Part shown: piece by piece, positions 33,601 through 45,401 of the stretch
Layout: each line of letters starts with the position of its first letter
Numbering within the stretch: the first letter of the stretch is position 1
Assembly (NCBI GenBank): GCA_013420905.1
Contig: JAAXNY010000010.1
Location: 186,001-250,000, forward strand
Direction of reading: 5' to 3'
Length of the DNA: 64,000 nt
Source: Collybia mongolica
Lineage: Eukaryota; Basidiomycota; Agaricomycetes; Agaricales; Clitocybaceae
Notes under the pieces: model-generated
What the model saw: only the letters and a program-made list of their open reading frames with translations
Told to the model about the DNA's origin: nothing
Databases searched by the model: none
Position numbers and translations under genes: made by a program

Positions 33601-36600
33601 AACTTCTTGACTCTGTCCGGTCTTCAAAGCTTGATAAGAACACAGGACGTAAAGCTGCTGTCTTCATTAATGCCACTGTTGCGCTTGTGCTTGCTCTCCG
33701 CCACGCGACGACCACACACTTCCGTCAAGCTCGAGAAACCTTCGGTAATTCTCAGGTCTCGTCACTACTATCCCCCTTCCTCAAAGATGCGCTGGTTGAT
33801 GGAGACTCCGTCCTCCGTTCTGCCAGCAGTGAATCGATCGGCCGCCTCGCAAGTCTTTCAGGCACGAATTTCCTGACTGCACAGATTAAAGACCTCGTGG
33901 ATCAGGTAGTCAGCAACAGGGATCCTCACGGACGAGCTGGCTGTGCGCTCGCGTTTGGTGCGATATACAGTTATGTCGGGGGTTTAGCTGCCGGACCACT
34001 CCTCAAGACCACGGTTAACGTCCTGATGTCTCTCAGCAACGATCCTCATCCTGTAGTCCATTTTTGGGCCCTTAACGCGCTAGCTCGTGTGATCAATGCT
34101 GCTAGCTTAGCCTATGCACCGTTCGTCTCAAGTACTCTCGGAATGCTCCTCAAAGTCTACCTGCTTGAGTCTCACGAACGAGAGGGAGGCACTCTGCTCA
34201 ACGCTAATTTGAGTGGGGATAACCCTGCATATCCCGTGGTCTGTCAAATCATCGACGCTGTCACCACCGTCCTTGGACCTGATATCCAGGAATCACCCCG
34301 CACACGCACATTGGTGTTGAACTTAATTCACGAATTCTCCCTCGAAGATGACGAAGGTATCTGTGTCGAGGCCATAAAATGTATCCAACATTTCCTCATG
34401 TTCGCCCCGGAACATGTCAACATACCCGATCTCGTTAAACGGTTCAGAATTCATCTTTCATCCTCCCGGCGCCCACTCAAACTAGCTTCCATCAATGCTC
34501 TATACCAGCTTGTTCAAAAAGACGCGCTCTCCATGTCCAAACTTGGCGGTGACCAGTTGGTGGAGGATCTGTTTGGCATGCTTGACGACGACTCTTCGGT
34601 TCAAGGGGTCAGAAACGTGATTTCTAGTTGGCTGGAGCAAACCGTCATACATAACCCCTCAGCGTGGATTGACCTCTGTCAGAGAATTATGTCTCGAACG
34701 ACAGCCTCTCAACAAGTTGCTGATGCTGCCACAAGGCAAAACCTTCGTGACGACGAAGGAGAATCTTTGAACTTCGGAATGTCCCAAGATGGCGGTACTA
34801 ATGGACGAACACATCCCACGTCACGATGGCGAACTCAGCTGTTTGCGCTGCAGTGCTTACACCGGATCTGCACCATTGTCGCAAAAAGCGGCCGGAGAGA
34901 ACATCTCGATGCTGCATTTGCCCGAAGTCGAGGGATTCCTACGTCAGGCCTTCTGGTTTCTCGAGTACCAGACCTCATCAAAATGGCGTTCACTGCATCC
35001 ACTGCATACGTCACAGAAATCCGACTGGAAGGCTTAATTGTCTTGCGCGACGTGATCGAGGTAATTCAATGTTTCTTAGTCTTATACTGTGGCTGAAAGT
35101 GCATGAATAGATCTTCGCTGGCGTCCCCGATCCGGCATACGATGATGCACTTCTCCTCGAGCAACACCAAGCACCCATCACCGCTGCCCTTACTCCCGCG
35201 TTTTCCGCCGATTCGACGCCTGAGATACTGGCATCTGCTGTGCATGCTTGCGCCATCTTTGTCGGCTGTGGCGTTGTAAAGGATATCACCCGTATGGGTC
35301 GCATATTAAAGCTCCTTACCACCGCGCTGGAACAATCGAAAGGTAAGTTATCATAATGCCTCGGATCGGGTTCAACTCACGAAATCATTCCCTAGATTCG
35401 GGTATGTTATCACTTGGGGAAACTGGGGAATTAAGCCCAAATGCATCGGCCATGCTACGAATATCGACGCTGTCCGCTTGGGCTCAATTACAAGTCGCAA
35501 CTCCAAATCAGACTTACCTTGAAGCAGTTGTCAAACCTCATCGCCCAACCCTTGCTGCACTGTGGATCGCTTCTCTGCGCGACTATGCAAGCATCAGAGT
35601 TGACTCTGAGTTCCTTCACGACACATCTTCTGTGGCCCTCGATTCGTCATATTCTAGCCTTGGGAAAGAAGTCCTCTTGCCCGTAAGTGAAATTCGTTAT
35701 CTGTCTAATCTCTCTACTGACAATGCCGTAGTATTATACAAAATCGTGGCCCGTGATATTACGAGCAGTTGCAACCTCTATGGAATGTGGCGATCCGTAT
35801 ATTTTAGCGGCTATGGATGGTATGGAGTCCCAGGCAGAGCCCAAAAAACCCAATGTCGGGATTAGAGAAGAACCAACGATGTTTTTCTTTATTGTATTCG
35901 GCCTCGTATATGAAGCATTATCAACATCTTCCGCTGAATCGGCCTCGACGTCATCGGCACGTCAATCGCTGGTCATCTCAGCCCTTCAAGCACTGAAATG
36001 TCTAGTCCGACCCGAGTACTCGGGAAAGGCTATATGGGAGCCCACCATTTTTGATGAATTCATTAGCCTTTGCTATCGCATGGCGATGACTGAATCTGCC
36101 AATGTTCAAGTTCACCTGATAGAAGTGCTCTCAAATCTCGCTGCGTCATACGGTAATCCCAGCTCCGTCGATCCCCTTTCACATACATCACCAAAGGCTC
36201 ATTGTCTGAGGATCTGCGCGCATATTTTGCGACATTTAACCTCTACATCAAATGGACCCGCTATTCGTTAGTCGACATCTTCGTCACATTTATGGCAACT
36301 TATATTCCATTTTTGTCAGAGGGCGATACTCCCGATCGCGTCAGGATGATCATGGCAGCATTTTCGGCGTTCGTCTCTGTTGGTACCTCCATCGTCTCGT
36401 CTCAGAGAGAAGATATCCGCGGGGTCGCCATTTTACTCTACAGTGGTATGTGATTATTGAAAACGACCCTGCGATTTATTAAACGCCGCTATAGATTTAC
36501 TAAAGGATGAGTCATCTGAAATCGATCTTGTTGGGCCTACCCTTCCTGCATTAAAAGCCATGCTTGATCTCCCAATGGAGTCCGACGCTGAAAGCCAAGA

Positions 36601-37465
36601 CAGATATGCCCGCTTGGTCCATGGGTTGCTGTCTGCATGCTTGCTCAATATAGATGCAATGAGGTGTCTCAAACTCCTCAGCTAGTCTTGCTTGTGACTA
36701 ACAAATACCCTCTAGTGGCCGCCACGGTTTGATCTCTTCGATGAAAATTAAGAACAACCTTTTGGCCGCCGTCCTTATCCTTACGGTCATACCGGCCTCT
36801 GTCAAAGTAGGGCAGCCGGTCATCGAACACGCCTGTTTCCTAATTACGCAAAGACTTCTTGAAACGGGAGAGGTAGTCCTTGTGCTCCTCGTAACTTTTT
36901 GTAACTGAAAGTTGATCAGGTGTCGTTGACTGCGGCTCATTGTGCCAAAACACTGATGGTCGCGTCGACCGCAGGGAACCCAATACTCCTACAATGCGCA
37001 CGATTACTAATCCCTGGCTTGATTGAGTTCATCGCTAAAACCGCGCCGGTCGTCAGCGATGGCACTATCTCTGAGCATCAGGCTGCTGCTGTCGGCGAAG
37101 TTTGGAAAGCCTTTGCTGCCTTCTTCGCTTCAATGCCAGATAATCACCGTAGGTGGTATTGTGATGTAACAGGCGCCGAATAATGAAACCTTTTCACAGG
37201 TACTCGCCTGTTGGGGGTGTTGCTTCCAACCCTCGCTCTCTTGTTGTCCAACACGCAGATGACATCACCTGTCATCTCAAATACCATATCTCAGTTGTTG
37301 CAGTACGCAACATCTTCCCCTGCTGCTTTCAAGGAGGCCGCCAGTAAACTCGAGGGAGCTACACGAGAACTTCTTGAACAATCTATCCGACGTGCGGTCG
37401 GGGGTACCACAGCGACGGCGGCACAAAGTGGCACCAAACCTCAGATTTCTCTGCGTTCATTTTAG
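30607..37465 (+). CDS. LAA1: HEAT-repeat AP-1 clathrin adaptor accessory protein (LAA1/HEATR5 family)
   Basis: A very large gene with many short introns, about 2,000 aa. It starts MATEAILLENLEE, and family blocks run in order: RALRNLVGRCLVALYTRGET, CIGDIMAVFGSQ, LRYHALVALQKSL, DVESIVNLCVRSLDNADQVT, VVHFWALNALARVI. Near the end are DRVRMIMAAFSAFVSVGTS and SQREDIRGVAILLYS. The body is helix-turn-helix HEAT repeats without a catalytic site. LAA1 and its animal relatives HEATR5A/B bind the AP-1 adaptor and help sort cargo at the trans-Golgi and endosomes. The frame is continuous through the joins I checked (for example 32269-33410, 35340-36430 and the 3' end). It ends 45 bp from the remains of the kelch gene, transcribed toward it. 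Some early introns are approximate. Confidence 0.93.
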
Positions 37466-37509
37466 GTTGTGAATACGATAAGATACATGTGTACTGTACT
37501 AAAAACAAG

Positions 37510-39798
37510 AAAACACGCTCTTCACTTATGGCATTTGTGCATTTTCTTGTGTTCTTTTCACCCATTTTTGAGACACTGATTCACAGAAGAAGAAAGCCTG
37601 TCCTTTGCACGCACCTCGAAAGTTAATATCAGTGCCCATCCATCATTGTTTGATTCGGCATCAAGTACCTACCACCACATTTCTTCCAAGGCCCTAAATC
37701 TCCGCAGTTGAAACATCTTTGCCATGGACCGACTTTAGCCGTACGCGCTTCCCCTTCTATTCAATGCCCCCCCTTCTAAATCAACGCCCTCGAAGTACCT
37801 GCCAGGCTCGTCAACACGTAACTGCCACACGTTACCAAAGCTTCTGGATATGTAATCCTTGCGACTGGGGACAAAATAGGTGTTGGTGTAGCCCCCGAAT
37901 AGGTACGCCTTCCCAGTGGTGGGATCTGAAATGAGCCGCGCCTGACAGCGGTACGTCGGGAACCCTCGAGTGAGCACCTGCTTCCATCTAGGCTCCTTGA
38001 CGTCCTTCTGGGAAGGTCCCGTTGAGGGAACCAGGATCGTCGGCGATGCGGGGTCGGGGGTGCTGAACATGAAAGTGTTAGCGTAGTAGGAATAGCGGAA
38101 CTGTGTGTTTTTGGGGAAGTGCAGCGTCGGTACCGACGGGTTGTAACCGCCGAACGTAAAGACTCTGTCAAGCGTCGGGAGCAAGTTGACGGGTGCGGCC
38201 GGACGAGAAACTTGCACTTACATATGTACATGCCATCTCTGACCTACAAGATGCAACTCTATATATCGTCGTATGGGAAAGCTTGGTCCGCGCCGTGGAG
38301 TTCTCCTCTGAGGTTCGCACGGTTCCTATCGCAGTGTCCGTATAAAAGGTAGAAACTGTTGGTGTCTTTGCTAACCCAAGATGATGCCAATTTGCGTGGT
38401 CAGGGGCAAGAATAGTCGCCATCCGGAGGAGGCATGACGTATCCGCTTAATCTCCTCCACACCTTGGTCTTTAAATCCAACTCCATGAACAGATTGCACC
38501 CAATGTTGGTCTTACTGTGTATCCCTCCGAATATCAATAGTTTTTCCTTCGTGGCTTGCTGCGCGGAATCGGAAAGACCAACCACCAATAACCCCCGCCT
38601 TTTTGTCCTCCGGAGTTGCCTTGTATATCGTGGTGATGGAACCCCATTTCTCTGTTTTGAGATCAAAGAAATCGACCTGTGGCTTTCCTGTGGCAAACAA
38701 GGCCCTGTCGTCGTGGACGACCATGTTCCAGTTCAAGAACGCGCCCGACTGCCACACGAGAGTGGGGTAGTCTAGAAGAGCACGCCACACATCGACCTTC
38801 ACGAGATCCAAGCACCAGAGGTCACGATAGAAAGGCCCGAGTGAGTCCATCTGCCCCCTAGCAACGTAGAGATGACCTAGACCCTCCTCTAATGAGGATG
38901 TGGTGACGAGGGAAATGTGTCCCTGCACTTACTGTTCCAGATGAAACTTGCAAACGAGAACCTTGCAAGGACGCGGGGCTGGCTTTTGATGTGGAGCTTG
39001 AGCCACTACCCGCAGAGGCTTGGGTATTTGAGGGTGAGGGAGGCCGTGAGGCTCGGGTCGGGATGCCGTAGCTCGATTAGCTTGGTGATCTTTCCCAGTC
39101 TGCTTTGGTGCGAATGCGCGGAGTGCGGTGTGCAGGCGGCATGCCGATCGTGCTAACGCTGCCGTTCCATATTCGTTGTGTAGCAGCACCAGCATTACCC
39201 AGAAAGAAGAAAATATTGGAGGCGACCGAGCAGGCCGTCAGACGCTGATACGTGAGTTCCGGGAGATCAAGATTGTAATCTATCCAGTCTGAACATACTA
39301 ATAAGACCTGGAATGGTATATATACGTAGACGCTATAAATACCATATGATGGCTTCTCGGATGTGAAATAGGTATTTCTGTGGAGACTTCCTCCAACCAG
39401 ACTAACGCCTATAAAGATTCTCAGGAAAATGGGGCCCATAGCCAAAGGGTGGAAACAGACGCTTTCTGTGTCACCTTCTCGGAAAAAGCACCGTGCAAGG
39501 CCAGTGCAGCATCCCACAAGGTTCGCCCTTTCGTAAGGGACAAGTCTTGTATAGAGATCATTCCGTTCACTACCGTCACCCACATCAGCAATGGCGGGAG
39601 TTCGGTGGTTGGCCCGACTATTTTGATGGCTCGTTCCCAATAGTGCACTTTCGAACTTGCCTGCTTCGAATCAGGCGTCGCCCTCTTGGCTAGAGGAACA
39701 ATCAGATGGCGGTGCTGGAGGGGTGTTGACGCTGCGGACCTAGATATCAGTTTATCCTCTTCTATGGTTTGTAGGCGCTGCGCGGAGTCAGTATTCAT
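37510..39798 (-). pseudogene. kelch-repeat / MYND zinc-finger protein, decayed
   Basis: The minus strand carries a recognisable basidiomycete kelch-MYND gene: LPELTYQRLTACSVASNIFF, GPFYRDLWCLDLVKVDVWRA, WNMVVHDDRALFATGKPQVD, LLIFGGIHSKTNIGCNLFME, VFTFGGYNPSVPTLHFP, SRSFGNVWQLRVDEPGRYF. A C-terminal MYND finger follows at 37510-37760 (EARTAKVGPWQRCFNCG, GPWKKCGG, KGQAFFFCES). It is broken in several places. A frameshift lies near 38590. A nonsense TGA stands in the DYSCP-PRK block near 38400. A frameshift with loss of ~20 expected residues lies near 38260. The frame leaves the MYND part near 37768, and a further frameshift and TGA lie in the last MYND exon near 37530-37570. No splice choice I tried removes these. 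Earlier exons also overlap in frames and are uncertain. Confidence 0.75.
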
Positions 39799-40104
39799 GG
39801 TTACCAGACGATAATCTAAATGCGATTTCCCACTACTTCCATCACGTGACTGACATGCGTGCGCGTGACCACGTAACGCGTCGTGATTCATGAATTAATT
39901 GGGACTCCGACTCAAAAGCGTTAATCTCCGCCATACAGTCCAGATTTTTGGATTTCCCAGTCATCCAGCCAAACCCAGCCCATGTCAGCCTAAATTCTTG
40001 AGCTTCATGAAACTCCCTAGGTTGTGAGTAAAAATGACAGTCAATCAAGAATAATGATGCTCGTCCTGACCGTTCTCGAAGCACATCATTTTGCAGTTAT
40101 TAAA
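39799..40104. other. short divergent intergenic region
   Basis: 306 bp between the kelch pseudogene's presumed start and the F-box-like gene. No element recognised. Confidence 0.5.
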
Positions 40105-41021
40105 ATGTCATCTTCCAAACCGAAACTCAAGGAGCCGTCTCTTCCAAAGTATGGGGGTCCATGCTGTAGTCACAACCTATGAATCACAATATTGCTAGGA
40201 CCATCCAAGGAAAAGAAGATGATAAGACGAATTCATCTCCGATACGTCCAAAAAAGTCGCCTACGAAAAGCATCACAGCAAGTCCTATTAGCAAACCCAA
40301 ACTAACCACACCACGATCACCACGCAAACCAGTACATCCCACTGCAGAAACGACCCCCCAGCGGGCTAGCGTCAACAAACCCGCAACGCCAAACGCCAAG
40401 GCCCCAGCAAGCCCGGCCCCTCTCACGCGACGTTCTCTAATTCCAACTTCGCACACGCTGCACATCAAGATCCTCCTCACCCGCATATTCCCACCAGAAC
40501 TCGCTATCCAAATTCTGTCGCTGGCCGGGATGCACCACCGCACCACGTTCACCCGCATCCGCCGTCCCCTTTCCTACCGAGAGCGGCAGGTCTGCAGCCC
40601 GCAGCGCATCCAACAAATCGTGCCGGCCACCCTCCACCTCCAGTCCCCCAACACCTCCGTGAGCGGCGCCGGTGCCCATCCCCTGCGGCGCGTCAAGTTT
40701 TACCTCCGCTTCTGCCCCGCGAAGCTCCCGAATGCTCATGTGCGGTTCGAGGCCCGCCTCACGCGGGGCGGGCGGCCACTCGAGCGCGTGGGCACGTCGC
40801 TGGTGCCGTCGGTTGTGATGGACGGGAAGCTGCAGTCGAAGGTCGTCGAAATTGGGGAGAAGATGGAGCTGGTGCGGATGGCGGAGGTGGGCGATCGGAT
40901 CGGGGTGTGGGTGCTGGGCGATGGGGGGTTGTATGGCGATTGGCTGCATATACCTGGCCATGAGATGAGGGTCCTTGTGGAAGTCCGGGAAGTGTCAATT
41001 GAGTGTTTCTGCGAGTGGTGA
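40105..41021 (+). CDS. F-box-like protein of unknown function
   Basis: Two exons (40105-40148 and 40199-41021) with a 50-nt intron give 288 aa. The start MSSSKPKLKEPSLPK was preferred because a good donor (GTATGG) and acceptor (TTGCTAG) join it in frame. The first ~90 residues are rich in Lys, Pro, Ser and Thr and look disordered and basic. FPPELAIQILSLAGM then resembles the start of an F-box, suggesting binding to Skp1 in an SCF ubiquitin ligase. The rest contains RRVKFYLRFCPAKLPNAHVR and a region that could be beta-rich. No known substrate domain was recognised. The F-box reading is an inference from one short motif. Confidence 0.65.
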
Positions 41022-41440
41022 TCCTGGAGCTTGTGGTTTTCTCGGGGAGGCGATGGGCTATGGCGATATTAGGGGAGTTGGCTGCTGCACAACAACTGCA
41101 AGGATTGGAGGCGATCTGGTCATGAATTCGTTACACTCTCTGGGTCTTTGCTTCTTGGTACGCGTTTGAAACTTGCTCTACTTCCGTTTCTAACCAGTCT
41201 TTTTGCAGATCCAGTCGTGATTCAGATTATCGAATGCATAACATACGCCTTTAGGATGGAAGGGAGGGTACTATCATATATATTTCTCTTATCGTGCCAA
41301 CTATCCTGACTTGTTCATGGGATTCAGTGTTTAAATATATTCCATTGAGGGTCGACTTCAACGTATCCTGGGTTTTCGGCACGGATCAAGAAAGTCTACA
41401 CATTGAACTCCAACCTTACGCTGATAACTCAGTTTAATCC
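41022..41440. other. gene-free stretch
   Basis: 419 bp between the convergent F-box-like and deacetylase genes. No gene recognised. Confidence 0.6.
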
Positions 41441-42253
41441 TCATGTCGAAGATTTCATTGACGCAATAGAACCAAGTCTACCCCCTACTTTGGCCTCCGG
41501 CCTGACCACCTGATGTTGACCCCCACCCCACCCACCAGTTCTCGCTACCAATTCGCTCACTGTCACAATCTGATACCCCATTCGCACCAGCTTCGGCAAA
41601 GCAAATCGCAACGTATCGCGCGTGTACCCTCTCCGATCGTGCACGATGATGACCCCACCACGATCGACCATCGAGACGATGTGCCACGCGTTGACTTTGG
41701 GGTTGTGGATCTGGGGGTCGTGGGGGTAGATGCTTCCCAGGATAAGCCGGTAGCCCAGTGATGTGGCAAGTTCCCGCATTGGTTTGTTGAATACGCCGCT
41801 CCCTGGACGGAAGTATCGAGGAGGAGGGGGAAGATCTGCGGATTTATAGACGGACTGGATCATGGCATCTACGAGTTTTATCTGTGTGGACAGCTCTGGT
41901 ATAGAAAGTTTGAAGCTTGGTTCGTCGTGCATGGCGTGGTTGCCGAGCTCGTGCCCTGCTCTCACGGTGTCCTTCAGAATGTCTTCGTTTCCTTCTATTT
42001 GTGACCCAATACAGAAGAACGTAGCTTTAGCGTTGTTTTGCGCCAGGATGGCAAGGATGTCAGCTGTGTACTTTGAGGGTGCATCGTCGATAGTAAGAGC
42101 GACGATCTTGTCCGGTGTGGGGCGGTGAAAGAGTACATCGGGGAATTTTCTTTGAAGTAGCCGGATTAGAGCGCGAGGTGGGCGGTATATGAGGTACAAT
42201 GGGAAGAGGACAGGGAACAGTGGGTTCAATGTGAGGAGAACATACCAATCCAT
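41441..42253 (-). CDS. polysaccharide deacetylase (NodB-homology domain), membrane-anchored
   Basis: An intron-free 270-aa gene. The N-terminus (MDWYVLLTLNPLFPVLFPLY) is a probable signal anchor. The catalytic domain shows motif 1 TIDDAPS at 54-60 with the metal-binding Asp, motif 2 GHELGNHAMHDE around 100-111 with metal-binding His, motif 3 RYFRPGSGVFN near 146, and a final IIVHDR with a His. These are the carbohydrate esterase family 4 signatures, so it likely removes acetyl groups from chitin or a related glycan at the cell wall. It lacks chitin-binding modules. The Ile in TIDD and the Gly-Ser after RP in motif 3 differ from the commonest TFDD and RPPY forms, so the substrate may differ. 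Confidence 0.85.
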   Translation of the reverse strand: MDWYVLLTLNPLFPVLFPLYLIYRPPRALIRLLQRKFPDVLFHRPTPDKIVALTIDDAPSKYTADILAILAQNNAKATFFCIGSQIEGNEDILKDTVRAGHELGNHAMHDEPSFKLSIPELSTQIKLVDAMIQSVYKSADLPPPPRYFRPGSGVFNKPMRELATSLGYRLILGSIYPHDPQIHNPKVNAWHIVSMVDRGGVIIVHDRRGYTRDTLRFALPKLVRMGYQIVTVSELVARTGGWGGGQHQVVRPEAKVGGRLGSIASMKSST

Positions 42254-42730
42254 CGACTAGTTTCCAAGTGTCGGGTGACCCTGTTTTCTGGTTGAAGTTG
42301 AATTGCAGGAGCGCCCTACCCCATGTCCACGTGATGATTGGGACCGAACACCAACTCCACCACTGATGGACATATTTCATCCATGGGGAAAGTTTGACAC
42401 TCGGTTCACAATTCAAGCGCTTCAACCAAAACCTAGTCATGGACCTAAAGCATCGAGACTTCCAGGTAACTTTATATCATAGTTCATCGTAGCTTGATTA
42501 TGCGAACTCGCTTACACATTGAAGGACCTTTGTCAGGTTCGACTGGTGTCCAGCCTCCCTTGGAGAACTTGGCACTTGTATCAGATTGGCGCTGAATCAG
42601 TCCTGAAAAGGCACGACCACAAGCTTTGATTAATGGGTTATTTTACCGCAACCGAGCACGCCCATCCCAAGTCTCAACTCCCAGCAACCCCCATAGCCCC
42701 ATCACAAGCCACGACGAACGCTACTACTAT
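42254..42730. other. divergent intergenic region
   Basis: 477 bp between the deacetylase (minus) and the orphan membrane protein (plus). No gene recognised. Confidence 0.55.
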
Positions 42731-45045
42731 ATGCAATTCTTGCCGACACAAGGTCCTAGAATTACAAGGTCGTTTACAGAGGAAGATGGCGCTAGTGTAA
42801 GTCCATGTAAAGCCCCATCGAGTTCTAAATTTATCATTATTGCTTCTATCTAGAGCTCTAAGCTCTGCCATCCAGATGCCGCCAAATCTTGCGCAGGTTG
42901 TACACCCCGACGCTTAGTCTCAGACTTCTTGGAAGGAAAGCCATTCCTAACCTTCCCCATGGTCTGCGTCTGCCTCGCTGTCCTTATCGCACATTTCCCG
43001 CTAGCCGCCGCCCAGGCGCCCAACACTGATTTTGCCGCCTGGCCCTCCGGTCTCCTCACCCTGGTAACCTCCCTATACATCGGAACGACGCTTGCCACAT
43101 CCGTCCTCGAAGAAAACGACCCCATCTCTTCCATCCGCCCCCTTGGATTGTTAGATTTGTTCACCGGATATCTGCGATCGCACGACCACTTGGGCAATAT
43201 AAAGGAAATTTGGCTAGAGCCTACGAATACGCTCAAAGTGGGGTCTCATGACTGGTCCAGGAAAACGGAGTGGCAGAAACAGATTCAATATAGCGCGTAT
43301 GTTGCGCGGATCCGAGGCGATGCTGCGATGCCGGTCGTCGAGGCCCTACGGTCGTGGGCCACAGATCCAGTTCGATCAGTAGAAAGAATTCGTTGCAGTG
43401 CACGGGAATGGGACCAGCGCCCTGAAGGATCTGCCTCTCATCATCAGACCGGAGGCCCTGATATTTCGTCTGTAGCCGCAAATGCTAGCACTATCCTTGC
43501 TGAATCTTTCCGTCTCAAACTTGACAGTTATACTCCAACGGCTGAGGAGTTCAGTCTCATTTGTCAAGGTTTATCCCACTATTCGGATTGTGCAAGAGGA
43601 CTTTCTTTAGCTAAGGACCCGGAGGGGAATTCGAGAGATGGCGATGCCAGGCGAGGCTTAGCTACCATCGGTTTGGATGCATTGGTTGAGTACGTCCACC
43701 CTGTGGAGTCGTGGTTCTTCGTCAACGAGAATTCTTGTCGTGATATAGTGAGAGCACTGTTTATCGCGCTTGAAATTAGACGCAGGTTTTTACAGCACCA
43801 AACCACTCGCTGGACACCATCCCAATCCGAAATTACCGCCACCCCAGACATCGAAAAGGGTACCACCCAGTCCACTCCATCACCACCCGTGGGACGCACT
43901 ATCGAGGATCTGGCGGATTCTTTGACCTCACGCTCTGCAGAACTGATGTTCACCTGGCGTCCTTTCAATTTCGCGGGGAACAATCGATCAATCTCACTTC
44001 TTGCTTTCGTTTGGGGCGTACGCCATTTTGGCAGCGATGAGCTTTTGTTGGCAAACCCTGCCGAGCTGTATACGCTGAGTCTTTTCAGTGGCACTGGTAC
44101 TGTCTACAAATCTTTAGGCTGCCGATTTCCGGCACTTACGTGCCCAACTACGCCGAAAGACTTAGCTAATAATATATTGAGTTTCGTCGAAGAACCCATC
44201 GAGGAAACAGGATCTTGGGTAGGGTGCGTCGGTTCCTGATCACTATCATCAATTTAGGCAATTCGAACTGAGCAGAACTGTGCAGAGTTTTACCTATCAC
44301 GCAAATACTCTTTTACGGTCGGCTCACCATCCTCTTGGTAATAGTCGCGTTTTTCGTGTCACTTGGTTCTGGCGCCTCGGCGTGGCTGTGCCTAGGGCTC
44401 TGCCTTGGTGTTCTTCCGCGAGACGACCCCCTCGAGTTCCCAGAGCTCCGCGCTGCAGATCGCAGTCTCCCGTTCCCATGGCCTGCACATACCGTCCGCG
44501 GTCTAACTCAACCTTCCCGTGGGCTATGGCTCATGGGAATGGAGGGTTACAAGACATACCACGGTTTACACGCCCCACCATCTCTCATTATTATTCTCCT
44601 TGGCCTTGCGAGTACCAATCTGGCGCACGCTCAGCAGCTGAAGTGGCGTGCAGCTCTCAATTTCGGCCCTTGGGTCCCACCAGCAAAGTGGATTATATGG
44701 ACCTCGATTGGGCTTTCTATAATGATGGGAATTGTTCAAGGCCTGTGGTACGCTAAGCGAGCGACCGGCCATGGACCTGCTTCCAGGCGCGAAGGCTTGC
44801 TCGCCACACGCCTTGCGATGCTTTCGGGGATAATTACTATCACCATATGTATACTGAGAGCACAAGGAGTTCTTGGGCCCTATGCACGATGGATCGCGGA
44901 GGCAACGTTGTGCACCACGACACTCCCTTTATTTGTGCTTTACCCGGATGGGCCTGCTGGTGAACGCGAAGGTGGCTGCCGTATCTTGTATATGTGGCAG
45001 TGGTTGCTAGCAGGGAGCGTATCGTTGATTTCGAGCACACCTTGA
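42731..45045 (+). CDS. large multi-pass membrane protein, unknown function
   Basis: Three exons (42731-42796, 42854-44223, 44286-45045) give 731 aa in one frame. Two helices near the N-terminus (VCVCLAVLIAHFPLAAA and SGLLTLVTSLYIGTTLA) are followed by a hydrophilic region of ~330 residues. The C-terminal third has about six helices (for example YGRLTILLVIVAFFVSLGS, KWIIWTSIGLSIMMGIVQGL, RLAMLSGIITITICILRA). The second intron was placed at GTGCGT...TGTGCAG because it is the only one that joins the membrane part in frame. I recognise no family. The plan (soluble middle, helical C-terminus) fits a fungus-specific membrane protein. It has no paralogue in the window. Confidence 0.7.
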
Positions 45046-45401
45046 GTCACCCCACCTCCGGAGTGTAAAGCGTCTTCAGGCCACCTCAGTAACGTAAAAG
45101 TTTCGAACTGCGGTCGTTGCATGTGAATTTGGAATGGTCCTCGTTCCTCGCAGCTTTTACGGAAGCCTGAGAGGTTGAGTTAGTGGTTCTGCATGTGCTG
45201 TACAATCGGCGTTGATAGGCATTAATTCCGGACCATCATAATACCCCGCCCAGCAAGAACTACACTCAACTAAACAGTTTAGATAAAAGTTTCAATGATC
45301 ATGCAGCGGGACTACTCCGGCAATATCGCTACCACTATCATAGTTCTTATTTTTCAAGGAAAACATACGGACCCAAGTCGTTAAGTTCAAGACACTCTTG
45401 T
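45046..45401. other. convergent intergenic region
   Basis: 356 bp between the 3' ends of the orphan membrane protein and the carboxylesterase. No gene recognised. Confidence 0.6.

Noticed and set aside
40437..40961. 174-aa minus-strand ORF
   Set aside because: Antisense to the F-box-like gene, His/Pro-rich low complexity; shadow ORF.
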